64,000 bases of DNA from Drosophila pseudoobscura. Taxonomy: Eukaryota; Arthropoda; Insecta; Diptera; Drosophilidae. Position 1 is the stretch's first letter. Every line of letters begins with the position of its first letter. The notes beneath the pieces are model-generated. The model saw only the letters and a list, made by a program, of their open reading frames with translations. It made no database searches and was not told the DNA's origin. Shown one piece after another: positions 35,110-47,142 of this stretch. The stretch spans positions 18,557,501 to 18,621,500 of the forward strand of contig NC_046680.1 in NCBI RefSeq assembly GCF_009870125.1, read 5' to 3'. The position numbers and the translations under genes are program-made.

Positions 35110-37689
35110 ATTTTGTTGGTGCTGTTTTTGTTGCTTTCCGAAAGAAGTATGCAAATTCCAATTACGATAACACTTTATTGGAATCCTTTTCACTTTTACG
35201 AGTGTATTCTGCTCTGTTTTGTTCTGTGTTTTTTATGTTCTGTTCTGGTCACAATCCCGAATCGAAACCCGTTCGTACTGCTGCTGCGGCGGAGGATAAG
35301 TTGGCAATGCCACAAAAGCGTTGCCGAGACACTGAAATTTGTTTTTGTGTGCTTTTTGCGTGGGTTGTTGTGTTGCCTGCTCCGTCGACGTTGGGACTGC
35401 GGAGCCGCCAGAGCGAACCATCTGGATATGTACTCCACGGCGGGAAGAGGCAGAGCGACAGCGACCAGCATTAACCGAATGAACAGGAGAAGGCGCGAGC
35501 GCAAAGCGTCGTTGTCCATGGGGAGATGACTCATATATTGCACAGCCGCAGGAGTGCCCTATTGGAAACCGAAAGCTAACCGAAATGTGTCAGAGAGAGA
35601 GAGAGAGGGAGAGCTCGGCTGGCTTCCTGCAGTGTGAAGAACTCAATTTCCCATTCGGCATGCACGTCACGAACGCCAAAGAGAGAGAGGGACCCTAGGT
35701 CAATTCCATTCCAAATACTCGTGCAGCTCCACTTTCCAGCATTCCCTTGGACTGTGCAGTTATTGCAGCAGCTACCAGCTTGCTCTACCGCCCACACCTC
35801 CCCCATAAAATATCCCATTGCAGTGCCAACTCCAGCTTCACCGCGTTGCCAACTATGTCTTGCTGAGAGCCAGCATAAACCGAATTAAATGCTCTCTTAA
35901 ATAGCAGCTCACTCTCTTTGCCGCTGCGGGCCGTGAGAGTCTGCGCGGCTCTTGGCGGGTATTTCGATTCTCAACTAATTTTGTGCTGACAGCCATAGTT
36001 TTTCTTATATTTTTATTGTTGTTCTTGCGGATGGCTTTTAACTTTGTTGTCGCTCTTGGTATACCCTGTACTAGCAGGGGCCCGAGGGGTGTGTTGTATC
36101 GACATTGATCGACAGCATCAGACTGAACGAGTCGATCTGTCTGCTGGAGTACGTAGATCTCAAACAAATCATTGAAAATAAATCAAATTAAGACAGGTGA
36201 TGGAGCCATACTTTGGATGATATGTAAGATTAAATTAAGACATTATCTAACAATTCCGCGATTGGCTAGTTCTCCTCTCGTAGCGGGTACCTTAAAGTCG
36301 GAATGTCGTCTATAGAGCCTTTACTTTTTGTTTGATTAATTTGTTTCTAGAAGAATGGAATTCTTGGAAATTCTGTGGATGGGATGCAACGCCGCCACCA
36401 AAAGAAATCTCTCACTTTTCTGTATGTGCTGTGCTCTGTGTGTGTGTGAGTAAATATAAATATTTGATTAATAACCACGCCCCTCGAATGGGGGCTGGCT
36501 CCCCCAAATGAATGGTTCTAGATTTGCGGATGTTTACAGGCTTGGCACCCAACAGAAGACAAAACAAATAACCACATACACTCACACACACATATAGTCG
36601 TAGATACAGATACAACACATAATGCAATGCACTTTGTTTTATGCTCGTAGATTAATTTTAATTGTTTGTTTGTTTATTTGTGTAGTGCCAATGTTGCATG
36701 TATGCATGTACATAGATACATTTAATGCTGACGCTGTGGCCTGACTCTGTGGCCGGCAGGGCATAAATTGTATCTGCATCTGTTGGATTGCCTGTATCGG
36801 TATCTGTGTCTCTGGATGTGCCTGTCTCCAATGTAGGCGTCATCAGACACTGACAAATAAGCAAACAAGTAGGACAACTTTAGATGGTAGAAGACTTTAG
36901 AGTACCCATTACGCAGATACATAGCATTGGGGATGCAAAAGCCTGAGAATACATACAAAAAGAATAAAGTTTTGATTAATAAACACAATAGATGACAGTA
37001 ATCAATTTTAAGATCAATTGGGATCAATTTGGGAATATTATGGACTATCAATTCTAAGTTAAAATTCCTGAAGGCCTCTATTTCTCCTTGAGTGCGACAT
37101 ACCCCTGTGAGCCGCGACGACTACCGGGTATATCCAGATCCAGCCACCCCAAGTGTACACAGTTCCCAGTCATCCCATCCAGCCCCATGGCTTTGGTCTG
37201 CCGCAAGGAAATCACAGTTTTGTTAGTGCCATCAACAAGCACAGCCCCCATTCCCAGACTCAAACACTCCGAGGAGCAGAATCCAATGGATGCCTGAGAA
37301 CTCGCGATTCCATTAAGCAAATTGTCTTTGGGGGATGCAAAGAAGTTTCCGCGAATCATCTTGGAGGGGAACTTGAGGCTTGGGGCAGTGGCAGGGGCAG
37401 GGGCAGGGGAAGTTGCAGGAATGCAGCTCAAGCATGTGGCATAATTCCAGGGAGTTCTGTTACACATATGAAGTAATAATTAAGTTTTTAATTGGAAATG
37501 AAACAAGGCTCGTGGGAGAGCTTTATGTAAAGCCCTTGGCCCAAATCTGGCATAATTTTAATCCATATTTTCCTCTGTCTACATCCGTAAAGCCCTTTCG
37601 CTTTCATATTTATGGCCAGGAAATGCTTTCCTTCTATAAATATAGCCCCTGAAACTGAAACGAATGTTTTCAAAATACAATGTATTCCC
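35110..37689. other. Intergenic, shared upstream DNA of two divergent Ig genes
   Basis: The region lies between the divergent starts of the 222-aa gene (minus) and the 196-aa gene (plus). It has a GA run at about 35590-35612, a TATACCCTGTACTAGCAGGG stretch near 36060-36079 that resembles other TATACCC repeat remnants, and CA/GT-rich parts near 36430-36600. A 129-codon minus-strand frame at 37467-37078 overlaps an open frame on the other strand and was not accepted. Confidence 0.5.
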
Positions 37690-37700
37690 GCCACACCGTC

Positions 37701-37760
37701 AGCGCTCTCTGAGCGCCCTCTCTCTCTCGCGAGCGCGCGCTGCTTACGCTCTCTCTTTGC
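37701..37760 (+). promoter_or_regulatory. GAGA-type promoter-proximal element
   Basis: Dense CTCTCT/GAGCGC repeats with several GAGA-factor-type pentamers about 450-500 bp before the ATG at 38206. This is a common feature of regulated fly promoters. Placement of the actual start site is uncertain. Confidence 0.35.
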
Positions 37761-38205
37761 CAACATGGCAGACCAGACAGGCGGCGGCCCAAAGCAAGCA
37801 TAAGCGGACAGGCACAGACATGTTCATTCGTATTTCTGCTCTGGTGCCGAACGGTAATAACGGAATTTCGATTCAAGCTCGAGTTCGAATTCGAAAAGTA
37901 CAAAAAATAGGTTGTGGATCGTGTTAGCACTGTGTTCTTGTGTGCGCTCGGGGAAAAATTCTGGAAAAAAATAATAGTTCTGAAATCAATAAAAATTCCC
38001 CAAGGAGAAAAGTGCTGACAGTGCTAGCCGGAAATTGGTACGATCCACCGTCAACATAATTACGCGGCATAATTCCCAAAAAAACAAAAACAAACTTCTA
38101 CAAGTGACACAGTTTTTGATTTAGACAAAAACCAAATACACAACCCATTGGATACATATTCGTCGCCTGGTAGTGAGTGAGCCAGCAGATCAAAACCCAT
38201 CAAAA

Positions 38206-41200
38206 ATGATGTCCCGAAGAGCTCTGCTAATTGCCGGACTCCTACTGATCGTGGGCAGCTCCCTGGGTAAGTGCGGGAAATCAAAGTGAAGCGGCTTTGT
38301 GGGGTTAGAGTTAGACCTGATGCAATCGTGGGCTGTGTTCAGGGCATTATCTAATCAGACTTGGGGCTTGGGGCTGGGTGCTTGAGGCTTGAGGCCGTCC
38401 GACCCCGTGCCCACTAATCGCAGTGCATCAGATTCGGATTTGAAATGCAGGAATTTACTATAAATCGATGTGATTGTTGAGTTGCTTTTTCAAACTAGTT
38501 CTGACCTACATTTGTCCCTTGCCAGCAAAGATCTTAGACTGAACTTTGAGCTTTTTTATGGTTTTTGGCATTCCATGATTGGGATGATTTAGATGATTCA
38601 ACTTTCGGACTTTTGGATGAGCGGATGAGCAATGGATGTTCCCCGGAATACTCGTTAGATTACAATGATTCATGGCTGATGATGATGATCTTTCATCTCC
38701 TGATATTTTTGCTACTGTGCAAATAAAAATCCGCCTTATACAAATGATATTTTTAGCTGTATGTGTATTTATTGTTGATAGTAGTTTGATTATTAATTTC
38801 TGCACATTTTACAGCCAGTTGCATCGAACAGTAAATGCAATAATTTATCGACTGCAGGCTGTCGCATTAATTCAGTTATTTATCACGACCCGATCCGATG
38901 AATGGTAGTTGAATGCATTCAAGTTTTCTCCGCTCATTCATTCAGTAGGAAATGAGTGTGCGTTGTGTGTGTGGATGGCATTTGGGGAGGGGACAGCCAT
39001 AGCACAGCGAAGGCTAGAGGTGTGTGCCATTTGCCATTTGGCATTTGTGATTCCGAAATGGTTACGGCTGTTAATTATTCCAGACTCTTCTTATTGTCAG
39101 GCGGTCCCGGGCGGTGCCTGTCGAGACGACCCAGGAAATGAGCAAACAGCGGAATGGCAAAAACAATCCCATTGATAGCCGGCTGGGGTTGCGATCAGCA
39201 GCGATAGAGGCAGCGGCATCGGCATCGGATTCTCGGGGTCTCGCGTATTAATTAGCCCTCGACTCACCGCAAGACAGTAGGTAAGATTTCCGCTAAAGAA
39301 GCGTGTCTGAAGGAGAAGCGTGAGAACATTATTGATCGTGTCCGTAGATCACCTGGAACACCCTTTTCTCTCCGGGTGTTGTTTGCTTACCCTGGAGCCA
39401 TAAACAATGCGATTATGATCAGAGTGATTGGATTGCCAAATAGGAGTAAGAGTCCGTTCCCGGCTAAGGATGGGTTTCTCTTTCAAGACGATCCCTTCTT
39501 GATCTTCTCACAAGTTTCGCAAGGAATTCTGCTATGTGTGTGTTTCCTTCTCTCTATATTTACCATATTTACTTAATATTCCATAGTTGTCTTGCTGAAT
39601 GCTTGACATGGGTAAACAACAAGTCTAACTGATGATCATCAGATCCGAGGATTGCCATATACACACATATATCTTTCCCTCTCTCTCTCTGCCATCTCTT
39701 TCCCGCTTGGGGGATTGAATTACATGGCATTTTGTAGTCGGCTTGGTGCGAATTGAAAAGAGGCATCAAATGACCGCGAACATTGAAAGAGGAGCCCAGA
39801 AAAGCATGAAAAGAGATTTTGTTATGTCCCGGGATGTGGGGGAGTGAGGAGCAGTGAGGGCCCTGCTCTTGTCTGGGTCTTCTTGTGCAGATATACCTCC
39901 TCCTCCTCCACATCTTCCACTGCCTCTGGCCCGGGTGCATTTATTTTGGAATATGTGACTCATTGATGGTTGTCGGTTCTGGTCGTGCCACGGTTCTGTG
40001 TGTGTCTCTACTCCATTGCCCTGGCCTGGTATTCGTGCTGGGTTCTCTTGCCACGCGGCTGCATCCACTGCAGCACAGATGGGGGCTTTGTGGTGTGGGC
40101 TAGAGGGGGCAGAGTCAACGACAGCGACAGAGTCAGAGGCAAAGGCAGCCGGCAAAAGCGAGTTAAACAAACTCGTAACCAATTCTCTACAATTAAAGAA
40201 TCAATTTACTTAACGTTGCTGGCGAATTGGCTGCCGCTGAATGGGTTGCCGGGGTGCGGGCATCGCATCCAAGAGGGAGTGCTGCTGCAACTCAAGTGGG
40301 GCATCATATACATATACATATACATATGGTATATATGTACATGTGTAGCAACTCGTACGTGTACATAAAACTCGGATGATCAGAACGATAATGAAGAACT
40401 CAACTGAAATGCTGATTCAGATGCAACAGAAGCCCAAAGCCGCAGATGCCTCGGCTTGGGATACAAATATTTTCAGAATTTATGACCAATACAGAAGAAG
40501 TGGCAACTTATGAGGGGAGAGTACATCCCCAGTACATGCTGTACGAGTAAGAGTACTCACCGAAATTACAAAGAAATATGCCGATACAAGCCATTTTTGA
40601 GCTTTAAATATCTTTTATGTGGGTTAAGTCCATTAAAGGATTATAGCAAATGTGGCATTTCCAATGATTCACCATAATCTATTTTTATTTTCTCAACATT
40701 TTCAAAAGAAAATCACGCAATTTGCCAAAAATCTGTCAAAAATAAATACCAATTCCCGAATAGTATCGCATTTCACATCGAGTTAGTTATTTATTTAATT
40801 ATCTGAAATTTAAATATTAAAATTTATATCGCTATGTTTCCGTCATATGTTTATTGGTATTTTCTTTGAAATAATTGAAATTTTGGTCACAAAAAAGTCT
40901 CAAATTTTGTTGTGTCTTGTGCCAAAATGTCTGTGGAACCCATAGTGGGTCTCCCTCTGGATTCGGCTCTTTGGCGAACCAAGGGTTTTCGAACCATCCC
41001 AAATGGCAATAAATAACCCAAATCGAAGAACAAACCTTGCCCAAATAGTTTCTGGCTAGGGGAAGAACAAGAAAGGAGTGCCGCATATTAATTACAAGCC
41101 GCCAGAGAGAGCCACTTGAATGGGAATGGGACTCAGAATAGGAATAGGAATGGTAATGGGGAAAACACGAGCCCTGCCTCTCGGAGCAGTTTAATATGCG

Positions 41201-44200
41201 CTAGGCGTAGCCAGAGTCGCGCCTCGCCTTGCGCTCATCTACGACTACTACTCGTATGACTATGGCACTGACTCTGGCTGAATGACTATATAGTAGCCGT
41301 CTATATGGCCGTACCGACCCTCTCTGCTGTTGGCTGGGTGCCCGCACAATCCGTGGCACTTGCCCCATCTAAGTGCTGCCGACACGTGCACAGCCGAGAG
41401 GGGCATGTCTACGTTGGTGTGCCAGAAAGAACATACAGAATGGTATGTTGAAGGCGTCAGTGGACGATCACTGGGCACAATGGAAAATCGTTTAAGTGAA
41501 ATCAAAGTTCTCTATTCGGATGGGATGGGATGGGATGGGATACATACATACATACATATTTGTTTTGGATCACTGAAAATCGAAATTTATTGAAGCCACT
41601 TGATGCCGGTCCTCGAATATCCACCATCCCCAAAGACCTCATCCATAGCTACAAGCACATCGAAAAAATAAAAAGGAAAATGAATCGATTAGAGAAATTG
41701 AAGCCGGGAAAAGCATTCATTTGAAATGCGCACTGGATTTGCATATTTTCTCTATTTAGAAAATGGAAAATGCTCCATTAGTTTTTGGCTAGCCGGCGCG
41801 ACGGCAGCATCTGCCTGGATAGAGTCTGCACTCTTTGGCCAATTCAATCCCTCAATCCCTTCCAGGCACACGCCCGAACGGAATGCGAATAATGTGTGCT
41901 ATTTTGGGCATCTGTCAATGATCCGTACATCTGCGCGAAACGATCCGATGCTACCCTCCCACCTCTCCCCACCCCCTCTATGGCTGTCCCTCTGCTCCTG
42001 GCCAATTGGGAATCCTCTGTGCGTAGGTAGTCTCGGGTCGTTTTATGATGTTCCCTCTCTTTGTCGCTTCGTGGCCGTAACCTGATCGCTTTCACAGAAC
42101 CAGAATGCCATTATCATTATCCGCCTTGTCTCATGTCTCTATCTGCCACACACACACACACACGGATACACTCGCACACGCAGGCAAAGAGACCACCTCC
42201 TGCCACACAGCACAGACAATTTTCGGCTCATATAACGCACTCCATTCCACTCCGGGCCAGGGTCTGGCTGGGTCTGTGTCTGGGTCTGGTCAGTCACGTT
42301 CGGGGACAAGGGACAGGGCGAACCAGACAGACAAAGCTGGAATACACACACACACAGAAAGGAGATCAAAGATCAGAGAGCTGGCTCTTAATTTCCCCGG
42401 GCCTTATCACAGGTAGTAAAGACAACAAAAATGCTGCACTTGAATGATTCCCGGTCAGCAGCAGAGGGCCCAAAGGCCAGATGTAGTGGCCGGAGGGAGT
42501 GAGTGACTGGCATTAAAGCTAACTCGACTGTTTGGGTTATTAGCCGACTCTGAACTGCATTTTATTCCCTCTATTTCTTTTTTGTCGGAATCATGGTTAT
42601 GATAAATTACTTTTGGCCCAGTTCTAAGTACCAATTAAAGTTGGGCAGAAACATGGGTTGGATGGAAGGATGGAAACTTGTATCTCTACAGATAGAAAAA
42701 ACATGGACGTGAACATAATCCGGGGAAAATATAATTTTGGGATTATTGTTTATAAAAAGTTCAAATGCGAGGGGTACAAATTTGTAATAGCAGAGTCAGA
42801 CATGTGGAAAATTACACCGTAAAGTTATGTTTTAATCAAATTTAAAAATGCTCCTTAATTATATGTAAGCATGTATCAGGATTCCCCAAGTTCTCTTTAA
42901 ACGTATTGGGCCCCCCGTTTCACTTATCAAAACAGAAATACATTGAATCCACAAATTACTTTCAAAATACAATTTTTTATTACATGTTGAAGTGCTTTTA
43001 TTGTTTTTTGTTTTTTTTTTGTACATTCCCAAATACATTTTTCTTAGAACTACGGAAGTTTTTCGCGTCCGGGCGGAAGGCAAGCAGATCATTCAGCCCA
43101 AATCCGCAATGAGAATTCCCTTTAAGGTTGTTGTTATTTCTTATCTTCCTGGTTCAATGGATTGTTTTGTGGGAGATGGGGGAAAAAAAAAATAATTTTT
43201 TGGGGATTTCTGTGTCTGCTGTTTGGTTCAATGTACATAAATACGAGAATAAATTTCTTTTATGGCCAAAGTTTACGACAAAAGAGCAGCCAACCCGCTC
43301 GGACAATGCGTGAGTGAATGTGCATTTTTTTAGTGAGAGAGCGGGAGGGAGGCCATGGCTCAGGGCACGCAGTAGGAATGCAAGTAGAAGAGAAAGAGAG
43401 TGCCCGACAAGCTCTTTCGCTGCTGTAGTTGCTGTTGATCGCTGTTTGCTTTCCAATTCCCATTCATTCCTTTTATTCAATCCTTTCTCTCGCACTTAAT
43501 GGCAGGAACTGGAATTGGAACTGGAAGTCACCCTGTACTCGTGCCTTTGAGGGGAGAGTAATCTTCCTAGTGACATTTCGGGTCCATAGTAACGATCGAT
43601 CTGTCAGGGTATCAAAAGTTTCGTGCTGGCGTTCTTTTATTTTTGATTTCGTTGTAAACTAAACCACGCAACGCTGAGCAGCAGAAAAGCGACACAACAG
43701 TGGCCATAATAAATAAACGCACACAGGAAGACAAGACAAGAGCACAAGCAAATGTACAAAATGTAAATTTAAACTTTTCACAATCATCAGACTGTCCCTT
43801 TTCCGAGGGTGTGTGTGCCAGTGTGTGTGCTTGTGAGAGTGCTGCAGTTGGCACTATGAAAATGGACATTGTTGTGAAATGCTTTCAATGCTCTGCTTCG
43901 GTGGTGGTGACACCACCAAAAACAAAAGTAGCCCACTGTCCCTCTGCTGCTGCCATGCCCGTCAGCACGTTACATGTGGGTGCGGCGGCGATCGCCCGAC
44001 CGACACCGTTGCACCAACACCAATACCAATACCAACACCCCGGAAAGTGGGTGAGGATGGAAGGGAGAGGCAGTCCCAAGGTAGATTATATGGAAGGTAA
44101 AGCAGTGCGGGTGGCAGTCAACCACTCTTTTGCACTGCCTCACCTCCCATTTAATATACCTTGGGCAGACAAAGAGGGGGAGTATGCTAGTGTTAGGCAC

Positions 44201-45321
44201 TAGGCACACTCTTGTTGTTTTCTCTTTCCGTACGCTCATTTTAATTTTCGTTTTTCATGTGACCCCATTTTACCGAAATGTTTTCGACAAAATATGTTTG
44301 TACATGCGTGTGCATGTGCATGTGTGCGGAGGAAAACGAAAAGAACGAAAATAATGAAGAATGGAAAACGGTGAATGCGAATCGCCTTTAACCCATCATC
44401 AGCGCAGCTGTCTGGCCCGTCCCCTCTCCCGTCTCGTCAACGAAATTGAGCTGCGAAATTGAGGGAACGCAAACAAAAACAAAAAAAAAACACAGATGCT
44501 GATAGCCGGATGATGATGGGCCTAATGCATTTCGAGTTGGTTTCAATTTCCATTTAATTTCGCTTAATTAACCCACCGACTAGATGTGGTGGTACTGCCA
44601 CTGGGACCCGACCCCCCACAGCCGCTATTATAAACAGTAGAAGCATCATCGCTCGCAATGGGCTATAATTATGTTTTGGAATGGTGGATCCTGGAATTTT
44701 ATGTCTAAACGTTTAATTTATCATCGTTTCAGTGCTCTCATACCCCCAGTCCGGCACTGATGAGGACGAAATGATGGCGGACGATGACTTTGAGTACGAA
44801 CAGGATGACCAGGGTACGTCCAGTCAACAGGCCAAGACAGGCCAAATTCCAGCCAAGACCGACAGTGCGCAGCCAAACAGAACCGTAACCGTAACGGGCA
44901 TCCGCGGCGAGGATGTGGTCCTTAAGTGCGACCTGGACATCACCCGTAAGTTCCAGTAAACCTTGCCCATTATCTCCTCTAACGACGCCGCTTTGACCTT
45001 GCAGAGAGCATCTTGTGGTTCTTTGGGAAGAACATCATCGCCAATGGCGGCACTTTGGTGCAGCCCAACTTTAAGCTGGACACTGCAAACTACGACCTAA
45101 CCATACTGAAGGCAAGTCCACAGGACGCCGGCGACTACTACTGCAAGGCCCTGCCCCAGGGCTCCGTCCTGAACACCAAGGTGGTCATCGCCGAACATTC
45201 CCTCGATGCCATAGCACCGGAGAGCTCCACCTCCGCGTCGAGCAGTTTGCCCAGCCTTCCCGCCTCCCTTCTGTGGCCAGTCCTGACTGGAGTCTGTCTG
45301 CTGAAGTTCGGCAGACGTTAG
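38206..45321 (+). CDS. Single-Ig GPI-type surface protein, 196 aa
   Basis: Exons: 38206-38266, 44733-44945 and 45005-45321 (TAG); introns of 6466 and 59 nt; 591 coding nt. Two ATGs sit side by side at 38206 and 38209, after CAAAA. Residues 1-20 are a signal peptide (ALLIAGLLLIVGSSL). An acidic stretch with Tyr follows (DEDEMMADDDFEYEQDD, 30-46), then one Ig domain with Cys86, Trp96 and the DAGDYYC motif ending at Cys138, then a Ser-rich stalk and a hydrophobic end (SLLWPVLTGVCLLKF) typical of GPI signals. The intron inside the Ig domain is phase 1 and at the same place as in the 222- and 507-aa genes. A polyadenylation signal AATAAA is at 45489-45494. Function unknown; cell-surface recognition is inferred. 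Confidence 0.85.
38267..44732 (+). other. 6.5-kb first intron of the 196-aa Ig gene
   Basis: Separates the signal-peptide exon from the rest. It contains simple repeats (GGGAT then CATA units at 41518-41559, CA runs near 42149-42164 and 42345-42355) and many chance open frames, the longest (43700-44203, 167 codons) lacking any family motif. The length suggests regulatory content; no site is convincing. Confidence 0.6.
41518..41559. repeat. GGGAT plus CATA microsatellites
   Basis: Five GGGAT-type units immediately followed by CATA units, inside the first intron of the 196-aa Ig gene. Confidence 0.85.
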
Positions 45322-47142
45322 TTAAGTCTAGTATTAGATTTGCAGAGATATGTATGTGCCCAATCCCCCCTTCACTCTACACTCTTCGCTCTCCACTCTT
45401 CACTCTTCTCACAGGAAAATGAGCATTTGAAGTCTTTGTTGATTGTAAATTTGTGTATTTGTAAAGACAAAATCAACTTTATTTATTAAATAAAAAAGGA
45501 ACCAAAGTATACAGAAACTGCGGCATGAAATCAATATTTGTCTGAGTTCTCCCTTCGATTGGATCGCGATCTCTAAGAGATTAAAAGAATTACAAATTTG
45601 TTTAGTTTAGTTATATTTCATTTCTCTTTTTTGTGGATTCAACGAAATTACAATATCCATGTAAGACACTGGCTTTTTGATATACACATGTATGTATTGT
45701 ATATATATATATTTGTAAGTATATATGATTCTGTATACATATATGCTTAAAGGTCGGCTGTCGAAATCAGGTTCTGTTTTTCAAAACTTTGTTTATGGAA
45801 CTTTCTTTTGATTGATTTCTGGGAAGAATCAATTTCGCTTGATTGCTTCAGTTGGCACGTTTATTGATCAGCTTTAATGTTATAATTCTTAAATAAAATA
45901 TATATAAAATATATTCTTACACTCACAATTTGATTATAGATACGCACGTACTATATAGTGTACATGGTCAGCATGTTATGGCGATTTCCCCTCAGGTATT
46001 GTAGCAGAATCAAAGACAAAGGTGTTTTGTTTGTTGATTGAGGCCTGATTATGAATAATTATATGTATGGCTGTTTAGCTCTCATCGATTTGTTCAGTAT
46101 CTCTTAAGTATAAGTACATACGCATCCCTTTGTCTGATGTGTAATGTTCGTATCGTTTCTTCTGGTTCCCATTGAGTTGATGTGGCGTAGGTTTCGTAAA
46201 AATAGGTATCATATACATATATGGGTATGGTAGGTACACATATGTATGTCTAAGCTTTGGTCTAGTTTATATAATAATTCGCGTGCCATTCGATAGATCT
46301 CTACCCGCCTCCCTGCCTCCCTTTTTCGTTCTCCTTCTAGACCTCCGGTCACCCGTCACCCACTGATTCGCTCTCAAAAATGCTGTAAGTACGCTTGGCT
46401 ATCCAAAAATATTGTGTGTACATATGGCAAATCCTAAAAATTCACTAGATCTTTACCCATTTTTGATCTACACTATGACCCACCGCCTGGGAAGGGACGA
46501 CCTGCTCACACTGGACTAGATCCATGGAAGAGGTACACACCGTACATCTATACCAGCGTGAGCGCTCCCCAAAAAGTGGGCTTTCGTTTTATATTCGTTT
46601 TACGGTTCGGATTCAGGTAACAAGGAAGTTTCTCCCTCTCGTCCTCACTGCCACTACTCACATGCATACTCGTACAACATACAAAACAAATAAATATTAC
46701 AGCTAAGGTTAATCCAAAGTTAATCCTTTTTGGGCGGTTTTTAACCGATCGTCGCAGATTTCTTTCCTTATCCATATCCACATTCACATCCACTTCCCAT
46801 CCACTGTATACATTTTTACTTTAACTAAACTAAATTAACTTTAATTCGCTCGTAGTCCTCCCATTTTTGATTCCATCCTCTGCTTGGCACAAATGTTTCA
46901 GTGGCGATCGCTCCAGCGTGCATTATAATATGGGGATTAGCATTAACATTGACCCCAAGCAATGGTGGATCAGCGCGCATTAGCATTTTGTATAATTAGA
47001 ATACTTTAGTTTCTTTTCCTATTTGCGTTTCGTGTGTGCGTGTGTGTGTGTGTATGCTGGTTTCTTTCGCTGCTTTCGCCAGCTAAGTGATCCGGAAATA
47101 CGTATGTACAGTCCACCGGATGGCCCAGAGTGGCGGCACCCC
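45322..47142. other. Convergent 3' region of two Ig genes
   Basis: 3' UTR of the 196-aa gene to about 45510, then AT-rich DNA, then the 3' UTR of the 507-aa gene on the minus strand. No gene was seen. Confidence 0.5.

Noticed and set aside
34951-35529. 192-codon plus-strand frame
   Set aside because: Antisense to the signal-peptide exon of the 222-aa gene; no motif.
35196-35543. MDNDALRSRLLLFIRLMLVAVAL as a signal-peptide exon for the 222-aa gene
   Set aside because: It looks like a signal peptide, but no phase-1 donor follows; the exon at 35109-35055 fits the phase.
37078-37467. 129-codon minus-strand ATG frame
   Set aside because: An open frame overlaps it on the other strand, and no splice partners, motif or promoter were found.
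43700-44203. 167-codon frame inside the 6.5-kb intron
   Set aside because: Low complexity, no motif, likely chance.
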